Source: Bettongia penicillata ogilbyi (taxonomy: Eukaryota > Chordata > Mammalia > Diprotodontia > Potoroidae). Taken from it: DNA of 64,000 bases. Positions 1 through 9,476 of the stretch are shown piece by piece. The translations under genes were made by a program, and so were the position numbers. Numbering within the stretch: position 1 is the first letter of the stretch; each line of letters opens with the position of its first letter. The DNA lies in NCBI GenBank assembly GCA_023548195.1, contig JAJHZJ010000579.1:1528084-1592083 (forward strand), read 5' to 3'. Under the pieces are notes generated by a model. It ran no database searches, had not been told where the DNA came from, and saw only the letters and a list, made by a program, of their open reading frames with translations.

Positions 1-235
1 CCAAACAGCTATGTGACACAGTGAATAGAGTATTTGACATGGGTGGGAAGACCAGGGTTCAGATACTTACTAGCTGTGTGACCCTTAATATCTGTCTACC
101 TCAGTTTCGTCTTCTGAAAAAATAAGCATAATAATAACACCTAGCTCCCAAGATTGCTGCAAGGACAAAATGAACTCATATTTGCAAAGTGCCTTAAAGT
201 GCTATGTAAACTCTAGTTCCTATCATTGCCATTAT
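1..235 (+). repeat. tRNA-derived core-SINE with an AT-rich TATTATTA-type tail
   Basis: The stretch reads through the usual landmarks of a marsupial core-SINE in order: AGTGAATAGAGTA, GTTCAGATACTTACTAGCTGTGTGACC cut here into shorter words, CCTCAGTTTCGTC, a run with ATAATAATAACACCTAG, and TTTGCAAAGTGCC followed by GCTATGTAAACTCTAG. This is the variant whose 3' half resembles MIR rather than the RTE-tailed MAR1. The 5' end touches the window edge, so the element may be slightly longer. It has no coding capacity and is diverged. Confidence 0.75.
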
Positions 236-264
236 CCTTACTTCTGCTAAGGATAATTTTATTT

Positions 265-640
265 ATACATTTACCCAATCTAGGAATCTTGGCTTCACCT
301 TTGAGCTTTTCCTCTGTTACACGAAGACTTGTCTGCAGTGGCTGTATCTTTCCAATTCATCCCTTATAATCCCATTCCTTGATGCCTGTAGTTACTGTCT
401 AACTATCGGTTGCTATCAAGTTCTCTCCCCTCCATTCCATTTTATACCCAGATAAGTCACCGGATTAATCTCCCACAAACAACTTGTTTATAATCATGTC
501 TTTCCCTTGCTCTGCTGGTTTAACTCTGCATCTTGACATTCAAAATTCTCTACAATCTGGGTTTACTTTTTAACCTGCCCATCCATTTAATTCTTACTAC
601 TTGTCTAGTCACATTATTCATTAAGTACCTACTCACTGGG
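265..640 (+). repeat. L2 LINE fragment (ORF2 3' end)
   Basis: The text follows the C-terminal ORF2 and early 3' portion of L2: a block like 'nnLGIL-short-tail' around 282-320, a TAATCTCCC...CATGTCTTTCCCTTGCTC block (the conserved 'restriction to CTC-TTC' region) at 465-515, and ACAATCTGGG at 551-560. Many substitutions, no open frame. Identified by remembered consensus only. Confidence 0.5.
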
Positions 641-767
641 TGAAAGGATTTTAATTCTGGTAGCTAGGAGGGGGACCATAAGTATGAATATATTAATTTG
701 CTTAACCCATTTTCACCTAACCACATATCAGAAAGCTAGGGGCTCTAAGGGAATCAGCAGGTCACAT
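641..767. other. unassigned spacer
   Basis: AT-rich sequence between an L2 piece and a MIR-like SINE. I see no gene or repeat here. Confidence 0.4.
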
Positions 768-892
768 AGGATCATAGGCTTGTGACTTAAAGGGTCCTTG
801 GAGGTTATCAAATCCAAGTCCATCATTTTACAGATGAAGAAGCTAAAGCCCAGAGAGGTGAAAGTGTTTGATCTGGGGGGACACAGCTGATG
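768..892 (-). repeat. MIR/MIR3-like SINE, reverse orientation
   Basis: Reads GATCATAGGCTTGTGAC, then CATTTTACAGATGAAGAA, AAGCCCAGAGAGGTGAAAG and a GGACACAGCTGATG block, which is the reverse-strand order of a MIR3-type core-SINE with its L3-like tail leading. The ACTTGCCCAAGGTC block is damaged. No coding potential. Confidence 0.65.
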
Positions 893-1250
893 TCTGCGGT
901 TAGAGAAGAAAGATGATGAGATCAGTTTTGGACAGGTTAAGTTTCAGATGTTTACAGGACAGCCAGTACAAGATGCTCAGTTGACGGTTGGTGATGTGAG
1001 ACTGGAGGTCAGGAGAGAGGTAAAGGTTAGATAAAAATATGCGAGAATTATCTGGATGAAGATGACAATCTAATGAGAGCTAATAGGATCTCCAAGAGAA
1101 ATAGTATAGAGAGAAGAGAATATAGGAAGGACACCCAGTTAGTGGACATGACCTAGGGTAAGATCCAGTCAAGGAAACTGAGAAGGAGCTAGTAGACAGG
1201 AATGAGGAAAACCAATGAGAGGAATGAAGTTCCAACAGTGATGGCAAAAG
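893..1250 (-). pseudogene. L2 ORF2 reverse transcriptase relic
   Basis: Read on the reverse strand this covers the CR1/L2 reverse transcriptase from just after the GVPQGS box, through the degraded catalytic YADD box, to a conserved HLKLNxSKT segment (encoded near 920-960, where the plus strand has AGATCAGTTTTGGACAGG). The catalytic box has been lost to substitutions and stops. LINE reverse transcriptases copy their own RNA at a chromosomal nick; this copy is dead. It abuts the MIR at 768-892 and a plus-strand CR1/L3 piece at 1300. Confidence 0.6.
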
Positions 1251-1299
1251 GGAAAATAACCGCCAGGGATAGGACTAAAGGTGCCCCAAGACTTTGCGC

Positions 1300-1700
1300 T
1301 TGGTCCTATACTGTTAGACATCTTCATCATAAATAGCATGAATCTCTAACAGAACTGGAATCCAAAAGGATCTTGACATAATAATATTTGGGGTCAAATC
1401 TAATGAAATAAAGTTGGGTAGAGATAAATCTAAACTCTTATACTTGGGATTTAAAAATTCACTTAATAGCTACAAGATGAGAAAGGGGCATGAATACAGA
1501 GAAAAACTGTTTAAATAATCTGGGGGTGGGGCACCAAGAAGAAGCAAGATGAAGTTAGTGGATTGCAAGCTTAACATGAATCAGCATTGTGATGAGGTAG
1601 TTATAAAAGACTGATGCTGTCTGAACCTGCCCTAATTGAGGCATAGCTTCCAGGAGCAAGGAGGAGATGGGGCCTCTGTTGTATGCCCTGATGTCAAGAG
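1300..1700 (+). repeat. CR1/L3 LINE fragment (ORF2 3' region)
   Basis: Contains AGAGATAAATCTAAACTC then TACTTGGG, and later TTAGTGGATTGCAAGCTTAA followed by CATGAATCAGCATTGTGATG. In the CR1 family this order encodes the post-catalytic reverse transcriptase segment (K-C-K-x-L-H-L-G ... V-D-x-K-L-x-M). Frames are broken. The downstream part to about 1860 is weakly similar at best. Confidence 0.6.
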
Positions 1701-1917
1701 GCTGGGAACAGATGAATCCTCTAGAGTGGAAATGAGAACTAATAAAACAAACTATAGGGGATGGCAAAGACTAAATTAGTTTCACCATCTAAGGAGAGAA
1801 GGAGTTATGAGCAAGTATTATCAAGAGCAAGACTGTTGGAAAGGCTAGTATGTATAATTGCATCCAATTTTAACAACTGTTCATCAGTGACAGTTACATT
1901 TTAAAATTACACTGCAG

Positions 1918-1935
1918 CAAAAAAAAAAAAAAAAA
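1918..1935. repeat. poly(A) tract
   Basis: An uninterrupted A run of about 17-18 bases just upstream of the 7SL-like relic. It could be the tail of an older plus-strand retroposed sequence ending here. Confidence 0.9.
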
Positions 1936-1950
1936 GGAAATAAAGTGGAT

Positions 1951-2135
1951 GCCTTGGACATACATGGGAGCACAGACCTATAGTCTCTGATGCCAGGAAA
2001 GTTGAGTTTGGGAGTTCTGAGTGGCAGTGGGGCTAAATATGATCAGGTGTCTGAACAAAATCTGGCATTAACATGGTGAGCCCCCTGGAGCCTTGGACCA
2101 CCACTGCTTATGGAGGGTGCCTACCTGTGCCAGAT
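1951..2135 (+). pseudogene. 7SL (SRP) RNA pseudogene or 7SL-derived SINE relic
   Basis: The order and wording match 7SL RNA: ACCTATAGTCTCTGATGCCA corresponds to the GCCTGTAGTCCCAGCTACTC segment of the Alu domain; then GGGAGTTCTGAG, GATCAGGTGTCTGAACA, CTGGCATTAACATGGTGAGC, GGACCACCACTGCTTATGGA and GGGTGCCTACCTG follow the S-domain helices. About 13 bases appear deleted between the first two blocks and the 3' quarter of 7SL is missing. 7SL is the RNA scaffold of the signal recognition particle, transcribed by RNA polymerase III. Divergence and truncation argue that this is a dead retroposed copy, not the functional gene. Confidence 0.75.
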
Positions 2136-2530
2136 TGCTATAGGATGCTCCATAAGCTATTAGATTATATTAGGTAGTTTTGCTTAACTGGTTTTCTGTG
2201 TTATTATAAAGGAGAATTCTATGGGTGAGTCATATTGGGAAGTGATTTTGATATTTTATAATAGGTCTCAAAAATTATTTTTCAAAAATTACACCACAGC
2301 TACAAACTTTCCCCATTCTCCCCATTCTTCAGGTTCCACATGGTGGTCTCAATTTCTATATGTTTAAATTAAGTTTGCAAAGCAGTTCACCTTTAAATTC
2401 TTTTCTCAATATTTTCTCACCTTTAAGTTATTTCTCAATTCTAATACCAAGTTTTAGACAATCCTTATTTGGATCGTAAAGGAAGCAAAACAACAAATCT
2501 TTGAACATTTCTTTTGAGAAAAGGTGAAAG

Positions 2531-2750
2531 GAAAGAAGGAAGGAAGGAAGGAAGGAAGGAAGGAAGGAAGGAAGGAAGGAAGGAAGGAAGGAAGGAAGGA
2601 AGGAAGGAGGGAAGGAAGGAAGGAAGGAAAGAAGGAAGGAAGGAAGGAAGGAAGGAAGGAAGGAAGGAAGGAAGGAAGGAAGGAAGGAAGGAAGGAAGGA
2701 AGGAAGGAAGGAAGGAAGGAAGGAAGGAAGGAAGGAAGGAAGGAAGGAAA
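2531..2750. repeat. (GGAA)n tetranucleotide array, first copy
   Basis: About 220 bases of almost pure GGAA/AAGG. I see only a few interruptions: an early GAAAG at the left edge, an A-to-G change at 2609, a G-to-A change near 2630 and the closing GGAAAG at 2750. Tandem GGAA is the core binding word of ETS transcription factors. The period of 4 without stop codons makes long false open frames on both strands. Confidence 0.98.
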
Positions 2751-4039
2751 GACCAGTCCAACCAAAGACTCCATACATATCAAGGCAATTACAATGCAAC
2801 TCAATGATTTCTGTGATGAAAAACTTATCAGGCACCTTTCCTTCATCTTTCACAATCATCTCCTTTGTTGGATGAGCAGTTTTATTAACACATGGCCCTG
2901 TTCTTGTTGTGCTGGAAGACTTAAGATCTAAATTATGGGCTAAAACAATAAGCAGTTTATGACTTTTAGGGTAATTGTTTTTATGGAGTGTAAAGAGCTT
3001 GTTTAACACATAAAACAGTGGAGTTAACTGGTCTGATGCAGCTGACAGACATGAAAGACCAACTAGGACATATGATCTTTCCATTCCCTCTCAATATCAT
3101 ACAGGCAAAGTTTCCATGTATAATGCCAAAATCTGATCTCTAGGATTTCATTCCTCATCCAAGGTAACATACCGAAAATGAATATTTAGAAATAATTGAA
3201 TATACAATGTTTTCCTTCAGGTAAGATTCAGTTGTTGACTTGCTTTTATATTGTCTACCTCTTTCCCATCTGCAGTTCTGCAGCAAAAATCTTAGGTCTG
3301 TACTTTGGACACCCTGACTGTTTCCATAGCAACCACTAGGAGGTCACAGAGTATCTTTTTTGCAGGTGAAAATCATAACATATTGATAAGCCATCCCAAG
3401 ATACCATTTTTATGCAAATGCTCCTTTGACATAGAAAATGGAGGGAAGATAGAGGAAAATAAAGCGGTATGCAGAAAGAAAAACTGTTATTTCTGGGGGG
3501 AAAGAGGTTTTTCAGATGTTTCTTTGAGACATCAATTCACGTTATAAAAAGGGTCAAATGGAGAGAAAATTTTAATGAGAAACATGTCTCTTGATTAGCT
3601 GTTTCAATAAAGAAAATTCCTCTAACGTATACTGAAGAGCCAAAGAAAAGAAAATGTCCTCATGTTCTATTGGGAATGTACAAGAATGAAAAATTCCATC
3701 TTGTGTGCAAATTCTGTGCCCCTTTTCAAATTCTCTTAAAAGGACATGGTACACAGGATAGTAGAAAGACTAAGGAATAATTCTGGGGATGATCTTGTGA
3801 AAATTCAATATGACTCTTTAGTATATCCCTGGTAATGTTCCCTAACTAGAGTTAAAAGACTGAAGTTGAAGATCAGAGAGGTTGACACAAGCCTACACAT
3901 ATTCTAGCCTGCCCATTTATTATATATAAATTTTATATAATATATGTAGAAAACATTTATAAAATGTTTTAAAGTTTACAAAACACTTTCTCCAAAATTA
4001 TCTGTGAAAAGTTAGTACAAATATAGCTATTGTTCCAGT
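2751..4039. other. unassigned non-coding stretch
   Basis: No gene and no repeat that I can name. It contains the X-box-like site at 3320-3333. Open frames at 3305-3547 (plus) and 3572-3754 (minus) have no recognisable domain. Confidence 0.4.
3320..3333. promoter_or_regulatory. RFX X-box-like site
   Basis: GTTTCCATAGCAAC is an imperfect palindrome that fits the X-box consensus of RFX factors (GTTNCC, two-base spacer, RGYAAC). It is followed directly by ACCACTAGGAGGTCAC, which resembles a CTCF core with two mismatches. No gene start is visible nearby, so function is unproven. Confidence 0.45.
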
Positions 4040-4230
4040 TTTATAGATTCAGTTCATCAAATCAATCCAAAAATATTCATTAAGAATCTACTATGTGCAG
4101 AATACTATGTATATGATGAGATAATTGAGGCTCAATGAAGTTAAAGAACTTTCCCAGAGGCCCACAGTTATTAAATATTAAAGCCAAGATGTGAATCCAC
4201 ATCTTCAATGATCTTTTGATCTATATGGCA
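4040..4230 (-). repeat. L2 3' tail joined to MIR-like SINE, reverse
   Basis: AATATTCATTAAGAATCTAC and TATGTGCAGAATACTATG are the reverse complement of an L2 or MIR 3' tail, followed by TGAGGCTCAATGAAG, AAGAACTTTCCCAGAGGC and CACAGTTATTAAA of a reverse MIR. Diverged. Confidence 0.6.
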
Positions 4231-5235
4231 ATTAACCAAAAATCTTTTGTTCCAGACAAGGTGCTAAGCCCAAGGGCTACAAATGTAAGGGTCAGGGTTG
4301 GTCAACTGAGTTGATCAATCATCCCACTCCAATTAAATTAACTAACTCTAACCCTGATCATTTTATCAGGGGGAATGTCTCTATTGGAGAAATAAATCAA
4401 TAAAATATATCAAACTAATATTCATGCTATCGTGTTTTGTGGGCTTTGAATTACCAAGAAACCAGTTCAAACCCAAGTAGCAGAAAGTCTAAGCACCACA
4501 GAGGAGAGAACTATCCAAACATTTTCTTGAAATTGGAGGCTAAGGGGTGCAAAAAGAGAGAACCTCCATATTTTGCTCCCACTCTCCACAAAAGCATGAC
4601 ATTTTGAACTTCGAAGTGGAGAGAGATTTTAACTTCTCTTTGTGGTTCTAAAAATGTCACTAGAGCAGCAGAAATTGGCCACAATATCTTCAGTACTGGG
4701 AGTTTAGTATAAAGTAAACTCACTAAGGAGAGCAGCTCCAAGAACCTTAAGAAGCCTAGCAGAAAGCTACATCACACATAAAAGGAACATTTGGAGACCT
4801 CCAGTGAAAGGAATCCTAAAAGCTTTGAGTTACCCACTTTCCCACGTGTGCTCCAAGATTAAGCCCATTTTCCCCTGGACTCTGAACATGTGAAGGATGT
4901 GCCACTGATTTTAGAGAGAATATTTTATACTAACTGTTCTTACTACACCATCTTAGTAAATACCTCTAAATGAAAGCTATTTAGATAGTTTAGCTAGTTT
5001 GCCAGCTGTCCAACTGATAAAAATTGATCATCAAAGGGGAGGCACACTTCTGGGGGCTCATGAGCTATATAATTCAACAGAACCTCCCCCACCCCACAGA
5101 ATCCCCTGTAACACAGAGGAATCAAACAGCAACCACTCTCTGGGGATTGGCTGGTACCCTCCATTAATAGTCAGGATTGGAACAATAAGTTCAGAGCTGG
5201 AGCTGGCACTGTACAAAGAAAATCAAAAACCAGCC
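4231..5235. other. unassigned non-coding stretch
   Basis: No recognised gene. The run at 4253-4300 (AAGGTGCTAAGCCCAAGGG) could be a remnant of a reverse L2 tail. Frames at 4511-4741 and 4999-5244 have no domain I recognise. Confidence 0.35.
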
Positions 5236-5750
5236 CTGCCCTGAAGGAGTGTCATTCCAATGGGTGAAAAACGTTAAATAATTAGATAAATACAAAATAG
5301 AGAGTGAATAGATAAAAGATAATCTGAGAAAGTTCTAGCAATCCAGGCATAGATAAAGAGTCAATGCAAAGGCACAGAGATGGAAAATATTTCATGTTCA
5401 AGAAACTGTAAGTAGGCCAGTGTATCTGGACTATAGAGTGTGTAGTTGGGAATCAAGTGATAGAAGACTGGAAAGGCAGGAGGGGCTATGTTTTTAAGAG
5501 CTTTAAATGACAAACAGAAGACTTTATATTTAATCCTTGAGGTGATGGTGAGTCACTGGAGTTCATAGTTGGAAGGGGTAAAGGGTGAAATGGGGTCATA
5601 TTGAAGCATTAGAAAAATCACCTTGGCAGTGAAGTGGAGGATGAGGGTAGATGGGAGCAGAGGCAGATTTGAGACAGGAAGACGAGTTAGAAAGCTATTG
5701 CAGATAGCTCTTATCCTCCAGATAAGAGGAGATAAGGGCTTAAACCAGGA
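5236..5750 (-). repeat. L2 LINE 3' region, reverse
   Basis: The plus strand carries the familiar reverse L2 string: AGGCCAGTGTATCTGGAC, AAGACTGGAAAGGCAGGA, GAGCTTTAAATGACAAACAG, TAATCCTTGAGG, GAGTCACTGGAGTTCATAG, GGGTCATATTGAAG, AAAAATCACCTTGGCAG and GCTATTGCAGATAG. In sense orientation this is the end of ORF2 plus 3' UTR. Broken by indels. Confidence 0.7.
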
Positions 5751-6004
5751 ATGTGGCTTTCCTTGTGATCATTGGTTCATCCTCAGAATGGATTCTCCTT
5801 AAAACAAAGGTGCTTATCTTCTCAATTCCATAACACTTCTTTCCTTTCCAAACCCTCTCCCTGCCATACACATACAGTGACGTTATTGAGTAATCCTAAG
5901 CACTGGGATTTATTATCTCCATCCTGGCATTCTACAAAATGATTCCTTCAGTTTTGACATTCATTCATTCATTAACTCAACAGCAATTTATCAGGCTCAC
6001 CACT

Positions 6005-6285
6005 ACATGATCCTAACAAATAATCTCAAACTCCATATTTCCAAAATGCAGTTCCTAAATTTCACCCCTGAAAAAGCCCATTCGTTTTCCTATTTCTGTT
6101 GAGGGTGCCATCATATTTTGAGTCAACAAAACTTGCAATCACAATCTTCCTTACTTGACTCCTTATTCTTTCTCAATCTATGTAATAATAAGTTGCCAAG
6201 TATTATCATTTCTACCAGCACAGTACCTAGCACAGCAATAGGCACATAATATTCAATAAATGATTGCTGACCGGTTGATCACCAA
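6005..6285 (+). repeat. L2 LINE fragment with 3' terminus
   Basis: ATCTCAAACTCCATATTTCC, TATTTCTGTTGAGGGTGCCA then, after a gap, CAGCACAGTACCTAGCACAG and AATAAATGATTGCTGA. The first block encodes the HLKLxxSK segment of L2 ORF2 and the last is the L2 3' end; the region between is shortened. Confidence 0.6.
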
Positions 6286-6865
6286 ACCAAACAATTCATT
6301 TACATTTTAGCCAGAACAACTAATTAATACCATCTACTCAAACACAGTAAGGTTGGGAGCTATCTCAGAAAGAGAGAATACTGTCACAGATATGAATCCC
6401 AGATGTGTTGAAGTACATGTGCACCAAGAGAGACACCAGTAAATAAGATATTGTCTCAAGGAGTTCACTAACACCTTCTGGGTGGTGTTTGGCTTCTCTA
6501 GATTTACATGGGTTCATCTCTCTTCTTTTCGTTTGTCAAACCTTATATAATGTACATGGTTTTTATATGGTCACAAGCTCATTCACTGGTGGGTTTTTTC
6601 CTAAATTGAGTTTAACAAAAGCTGCTCTATACTGAATTCAAACCTAGACTACTCTGGCGCATACTGACTGTATGATACTCAGTAAGGCACACTCATAACC
6701 CTCAGGGCTCTGGGCAAATCTCTAAGACTTGAATAACAGAGAGGGCATCAACATATAGTCATAGAAGATCTTCACCGGGGGCTCCCAATATCCACAGAAT
6801 CACACGTTCAGTTCCTATTCCTGTCTCTTAAATGTGTGTTTTAAGTCAATCTTGGAACATTTGTC
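6286..6865. other. unassigned spacer
   Basis: Flank of the HAL1 insertion. No gene or repeat identified. Confidence 0.4.
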
Positions 6866-6878
6866 ACAAAATAGTTCT
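6866..6878. repeat. target-site duplication, left copy
   Basis: ACAAAATAGTTCT, identical over 13 bases to 8262-8274. The two copies bracket the reverse-strand HAL1/L1 element exactly. Confidence 0.85.
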
Positions 6879-7601
6879 TGAATACTTATTTTGCCCTCTG
6901 GTTCTAGAATATCAGGGTAGTTTTCCTTGATAATTTCATGCAAGATGATATCTAGTCTCTTTTTTTGATCATGGCTTTCAGGTAGTCCCATAATTTTTAA
7001 ATTGTCTCTCCTGGATCTATTTTCCAGGTCAGTTGTTTTTCCAATGAGATATTTCACATTCTCTTCCATTTTTTCATTCTTTTGGTTTTGTTTTGTGATT
7101 TCTTGGTTTCTCAGAAAGTCATTAGACTCCATCTGTTCCATTCTAATTTTGAAAGAACTATTTTCTTCAGTGAGCTTTTGAACCTCCTTTTCCATTTGGC
7201 TACTTTTGCTTTTGAAAGCATTCTTCTCCTCATTGGCTTTTTGAACCTCTTTTGCCGATTGAGTTAGCCTATTTTTCAAGGTGTTATTTTCTTCAGCATT
7301 TTTTTGGGTCTCCTTTACCAAGGTGTTGACCTGCTTTTCATGCTTTTCTTGTATCTCTCTCATGTCTCTTCCCAGTTTTTCCTCCACCTCTCTAACCATT
7401 TTAAAAATCCTTTTTGAGCTCTTCCATGGCCTGAGCCCATTAGATATTTATTTTGGATGTTTGGGATACAGAGGCCTTGACTTGTATGTCTTTCCCTGAT
7501 GGTAAGCATTGTCCTTCCTCATCAGAAAGGATGGGAGGAGATATCTGTTCACCAAGAAAGTAACCTTCTATGGTCTTATTTTTTTTCCCTTTTCTGGGCA
7601 T
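6879..7601 (-). pseudogene. ORF1 (L1/HAL1 RNA-binding coiled-coil protein), broken
   Basis: The start codon at 7601 opens a basic N-terminus (MPRKGKKNKTIEGYF). An in-frame stop follows about 50 codons later and others near 7400-7430. From 7399 downward a 194-codon frame is open. It has a long heptad-like charged coiled coil (residues about 1-115), then LENRSRRDNLKIMGLPE, the hallmark at the start of the L1 ORF1p RNA-recognition domain. Homology ends after GKISIQ; the last 22 codons read into flank. ORF1p normally trimerises and coats element RNA as a nucleic-acid chaperone. The C-terminal domain is missing, so this copy is dead. Confidence 0.8.
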
Positions 7602-7619
7602 TTTCTCAGCCAGTTACTT

Positions 7620-8261
7620 GACTTCTGAGATTCCTCTCCACACCCACCTTGCCTCCAGATCCACCCAGTTAGTGCTTGGGAGCTGAGATTCAAATGCTGC
7701 TCCCCTGCCTCAGGGCTTTCGTGGGGGTGGGGCTGCTATTCAGTGTGAGATTAAGTTCAGCTGCAGGGTTGCCACCAGGGGCTCAGTTCCCTCAGGGGGT
7801 TTATGTGGAGACCTTCAAGAATGGATCCGAGCTCCTGTCTGCTTTGGGAGCCCCTGTCTGCTGCTGCCTCCGCTGCTGCCTCCCGTGGGGGCCTGAGTTA
7901 TGGAGGTACCCCACTCCCCTCCCTGCCAGCCAAAAAGACTCTCTTGCTGACCTTTGGTATCTGTGGGTGAAGGGACCTGCTCAGCCGCTGGAGATTCTGA
8001 CCCTGAAGCCTGCTCAGATCTGCTCCTTTCGGTGTCACGCGGCCAGGGCAGGGCTGGGCTCTGCTCTGGTCCCAGTGCCCGACGGACCTTTGATGTCTGT
8101 TTTTCTGGGCTCTCTGGAACAGAAGTCTCCTCTACTCCATCACTGTGTGGCTTCCACTGCTCCAGAATTTGTTGGGAGTTCTTCTTTACAGGTATTTTAT
8201 GGGTTGTGTATTAGCAGCTAGCATATGTGTGTCTTTCTACTCTGCCATCTTGGCTCCTCCT
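7620..8261 (-). other. 5' UTR/promoter region of the HAL1/L1 element
   Basis: GC-richer than its surroundings, with several CpGs and no reading frame on the element strand. Marsupial L1-type elements carry an internal RNA polymerase II promoter here. The long plus-strand frames at 7676-8221 and 7954-8214 are antisense shadows. Confidence 0.55.
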
Positions 8262-8274
8262 ACAAAATAGTTCT
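8262..8274. repeat. target-site duplication, right copy
   Basis: ACAAAATAGTTCT immediately follows the inverted 5' terminus CTTGGCTCCTCCT of the element; a perfect match to 6866-6878. Confidence 0.85.
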
Positions 8275-8879
8275 CATTTGTCATACCATCTCAAGAAACT
8301 CTGGGAACTTAAGTATATGGCACATTTTATTCACCTCCCAAAAAGTGCTCTCAGCACCCCCCTCACCCTGCAAGAATTAGAGGATTTGGTAACCAATCAC
8401 TAAATGCCTCCCTTTTACAGATTTATTTTGAAAACCTAAAAAATCTCCATGGCTTTGGGCAGAAACTATAATCTTAATTGTACACAATACAGTGGGGAGA
8501 GGAGGAAACTTTATATAAGTGTACAGATAATTCCCACAGCTCAACTTTAATTAATACTTTCAAATCCCTCTCCCACCAAATTGTTCTAAAAGTAATAAAT
8601 AATAATATTGACATTTAAATTCATTCTCCATTACCTTTAATTTCCTGTATTCCCCAACCTGGAATGGAAAAAGACATATCCATACATAACTATAATACAA
8701 GGCAATATAAGGTAAGTACCATATGACTGGTATGAACAAAGTCTTACAAAGAATTTAGGGGAAAAATAAATCATTTTTATGTGAGGGATAAGAAACGTTT
8801 CTTGGATTAGTGTGATTTAGGTTGGGTCTTGAAATAGTGTTAGGCTTTGGAGAGGAGGATATGTGAGGAAATGGTGAGA
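8275..8879. other. unassigned spacer
   Basis: No gene or repeat recognised. Confidence 0.4.
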
Positions 8880-9350
8880 TTGGAAGTGGAGAATAGCCAA
8901 AGTTGAGAATAAAGAGACTTCAGCAGCCATCTAGTTCAACTTGTACATAAAAGGAATTCTCATTATACTATTCCTAAGAAGTAGCCATCCAGCCTCTGCC
9001 TGAAGAACTCTAAGGAAGAAGAATCCATCACCTCTTGGGAAGCAACCTATTCCACTTTGAGGCAGCTCTAATAATCCAGAAGCTTATCCTAACATCAAGC
9101 CTCTATTTGTCTCTTTGCTGCTGTGATTTGCTTCTGGAACATGTTTCCTGCTCAGAACATGCATGTGACCCTTCTTTCCATTCTATATCTGTTACCTGAA
9201 ACTAAGTGGTGTACAACAGAGCTGTCCTTAGTCACTATTTCCTACACCCAGTGCTATTTTAGAGATTATTTCCTGACCCAGCCTCAATCCTCCTTCCAGC
9301 CCTGCAATGCTGGAATGCTTCCTCTAGCATATCTCAGTCCCAGTATTTGA
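8880..9350 (-). repeat. CR1/L3 LINE, 3' region, reverse (first part)
   Basis: Plus strand shows CAGCAGCCATCTAGTTCAAC, GTAGCCATCCAGCCTCTGCC, TGAAGAACTCTAAGG, AATCCATCACCTCTTGGGAA, CAACCTATTCCACTTTGAGG, CAGCTCTAATAATCCAGAAG and CTAACATCAAGCCTC. This is the reverse-complement order of the last ORF2 codons and 3' UTR of CR1-clade elements, also well known from birds. It continues at 9780 after a family X insertion. Confidence 0.75.
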
Positions 9351-9476
9351 AGGCTTTTTTCTAATTCCTTAAGTTGCCCTGGGGTGGAAAAAATGATTCC
9401 TTCTGACTTTTTCTAGATCTTTGTGACTGTTTCTGTCTTACCCAGGAACTCTGAAGATCCCACCTTCCCAATTTGA

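Larger units (their letters stand above)
6879..8261 (-). mobile_element. HAL1/L1-type retrotransposon, 5' complete and 3' truncated
   Basis: Reading the reverse strand from 8261, the element opens with AGGAGGAGCCAAGATGGCAG, a typical marsupial L1/HAL1 5' start. A GC-richer 5' UTR of about 660 bases follows, then ORF1. Similarity to the intact HAL1 at 12.7-15.3 kb stops inside the RNA-binding region of ORF1, directly at the left target-site duplication. There is no ORF2, no 3' UTR and no poly(A) tail. Because a perfect 13-bp duplication abuts both ends, the truncation probably arose during insertion rather than by later deletion. Whether the source was a HAL1 or a full L1 cannot be decided without the 3' half. 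Confidence 0.8.

Noticed and set aside
2085..2105. CTCF-like word around GAGCCCCCTGGAGCC
   Set aside because: It lies inside the 7SL-like relic and misses two core positions.
2428..3084. Open frames of up to 218 codons with Lys-Glu-Gly-Arg or Pro-Ser-Phe-Leu repeats
   Set aside because: They are translations of the GGAA array in several frames of both strands; the period of 4 contains no stop codon.
7676..8221. 181-codon plus-strand frame with Cys/Leu-rich sequence
   Set aside because: It is antisense to the 5' UTR of the reverse HAL1/L1 element and has no domain.
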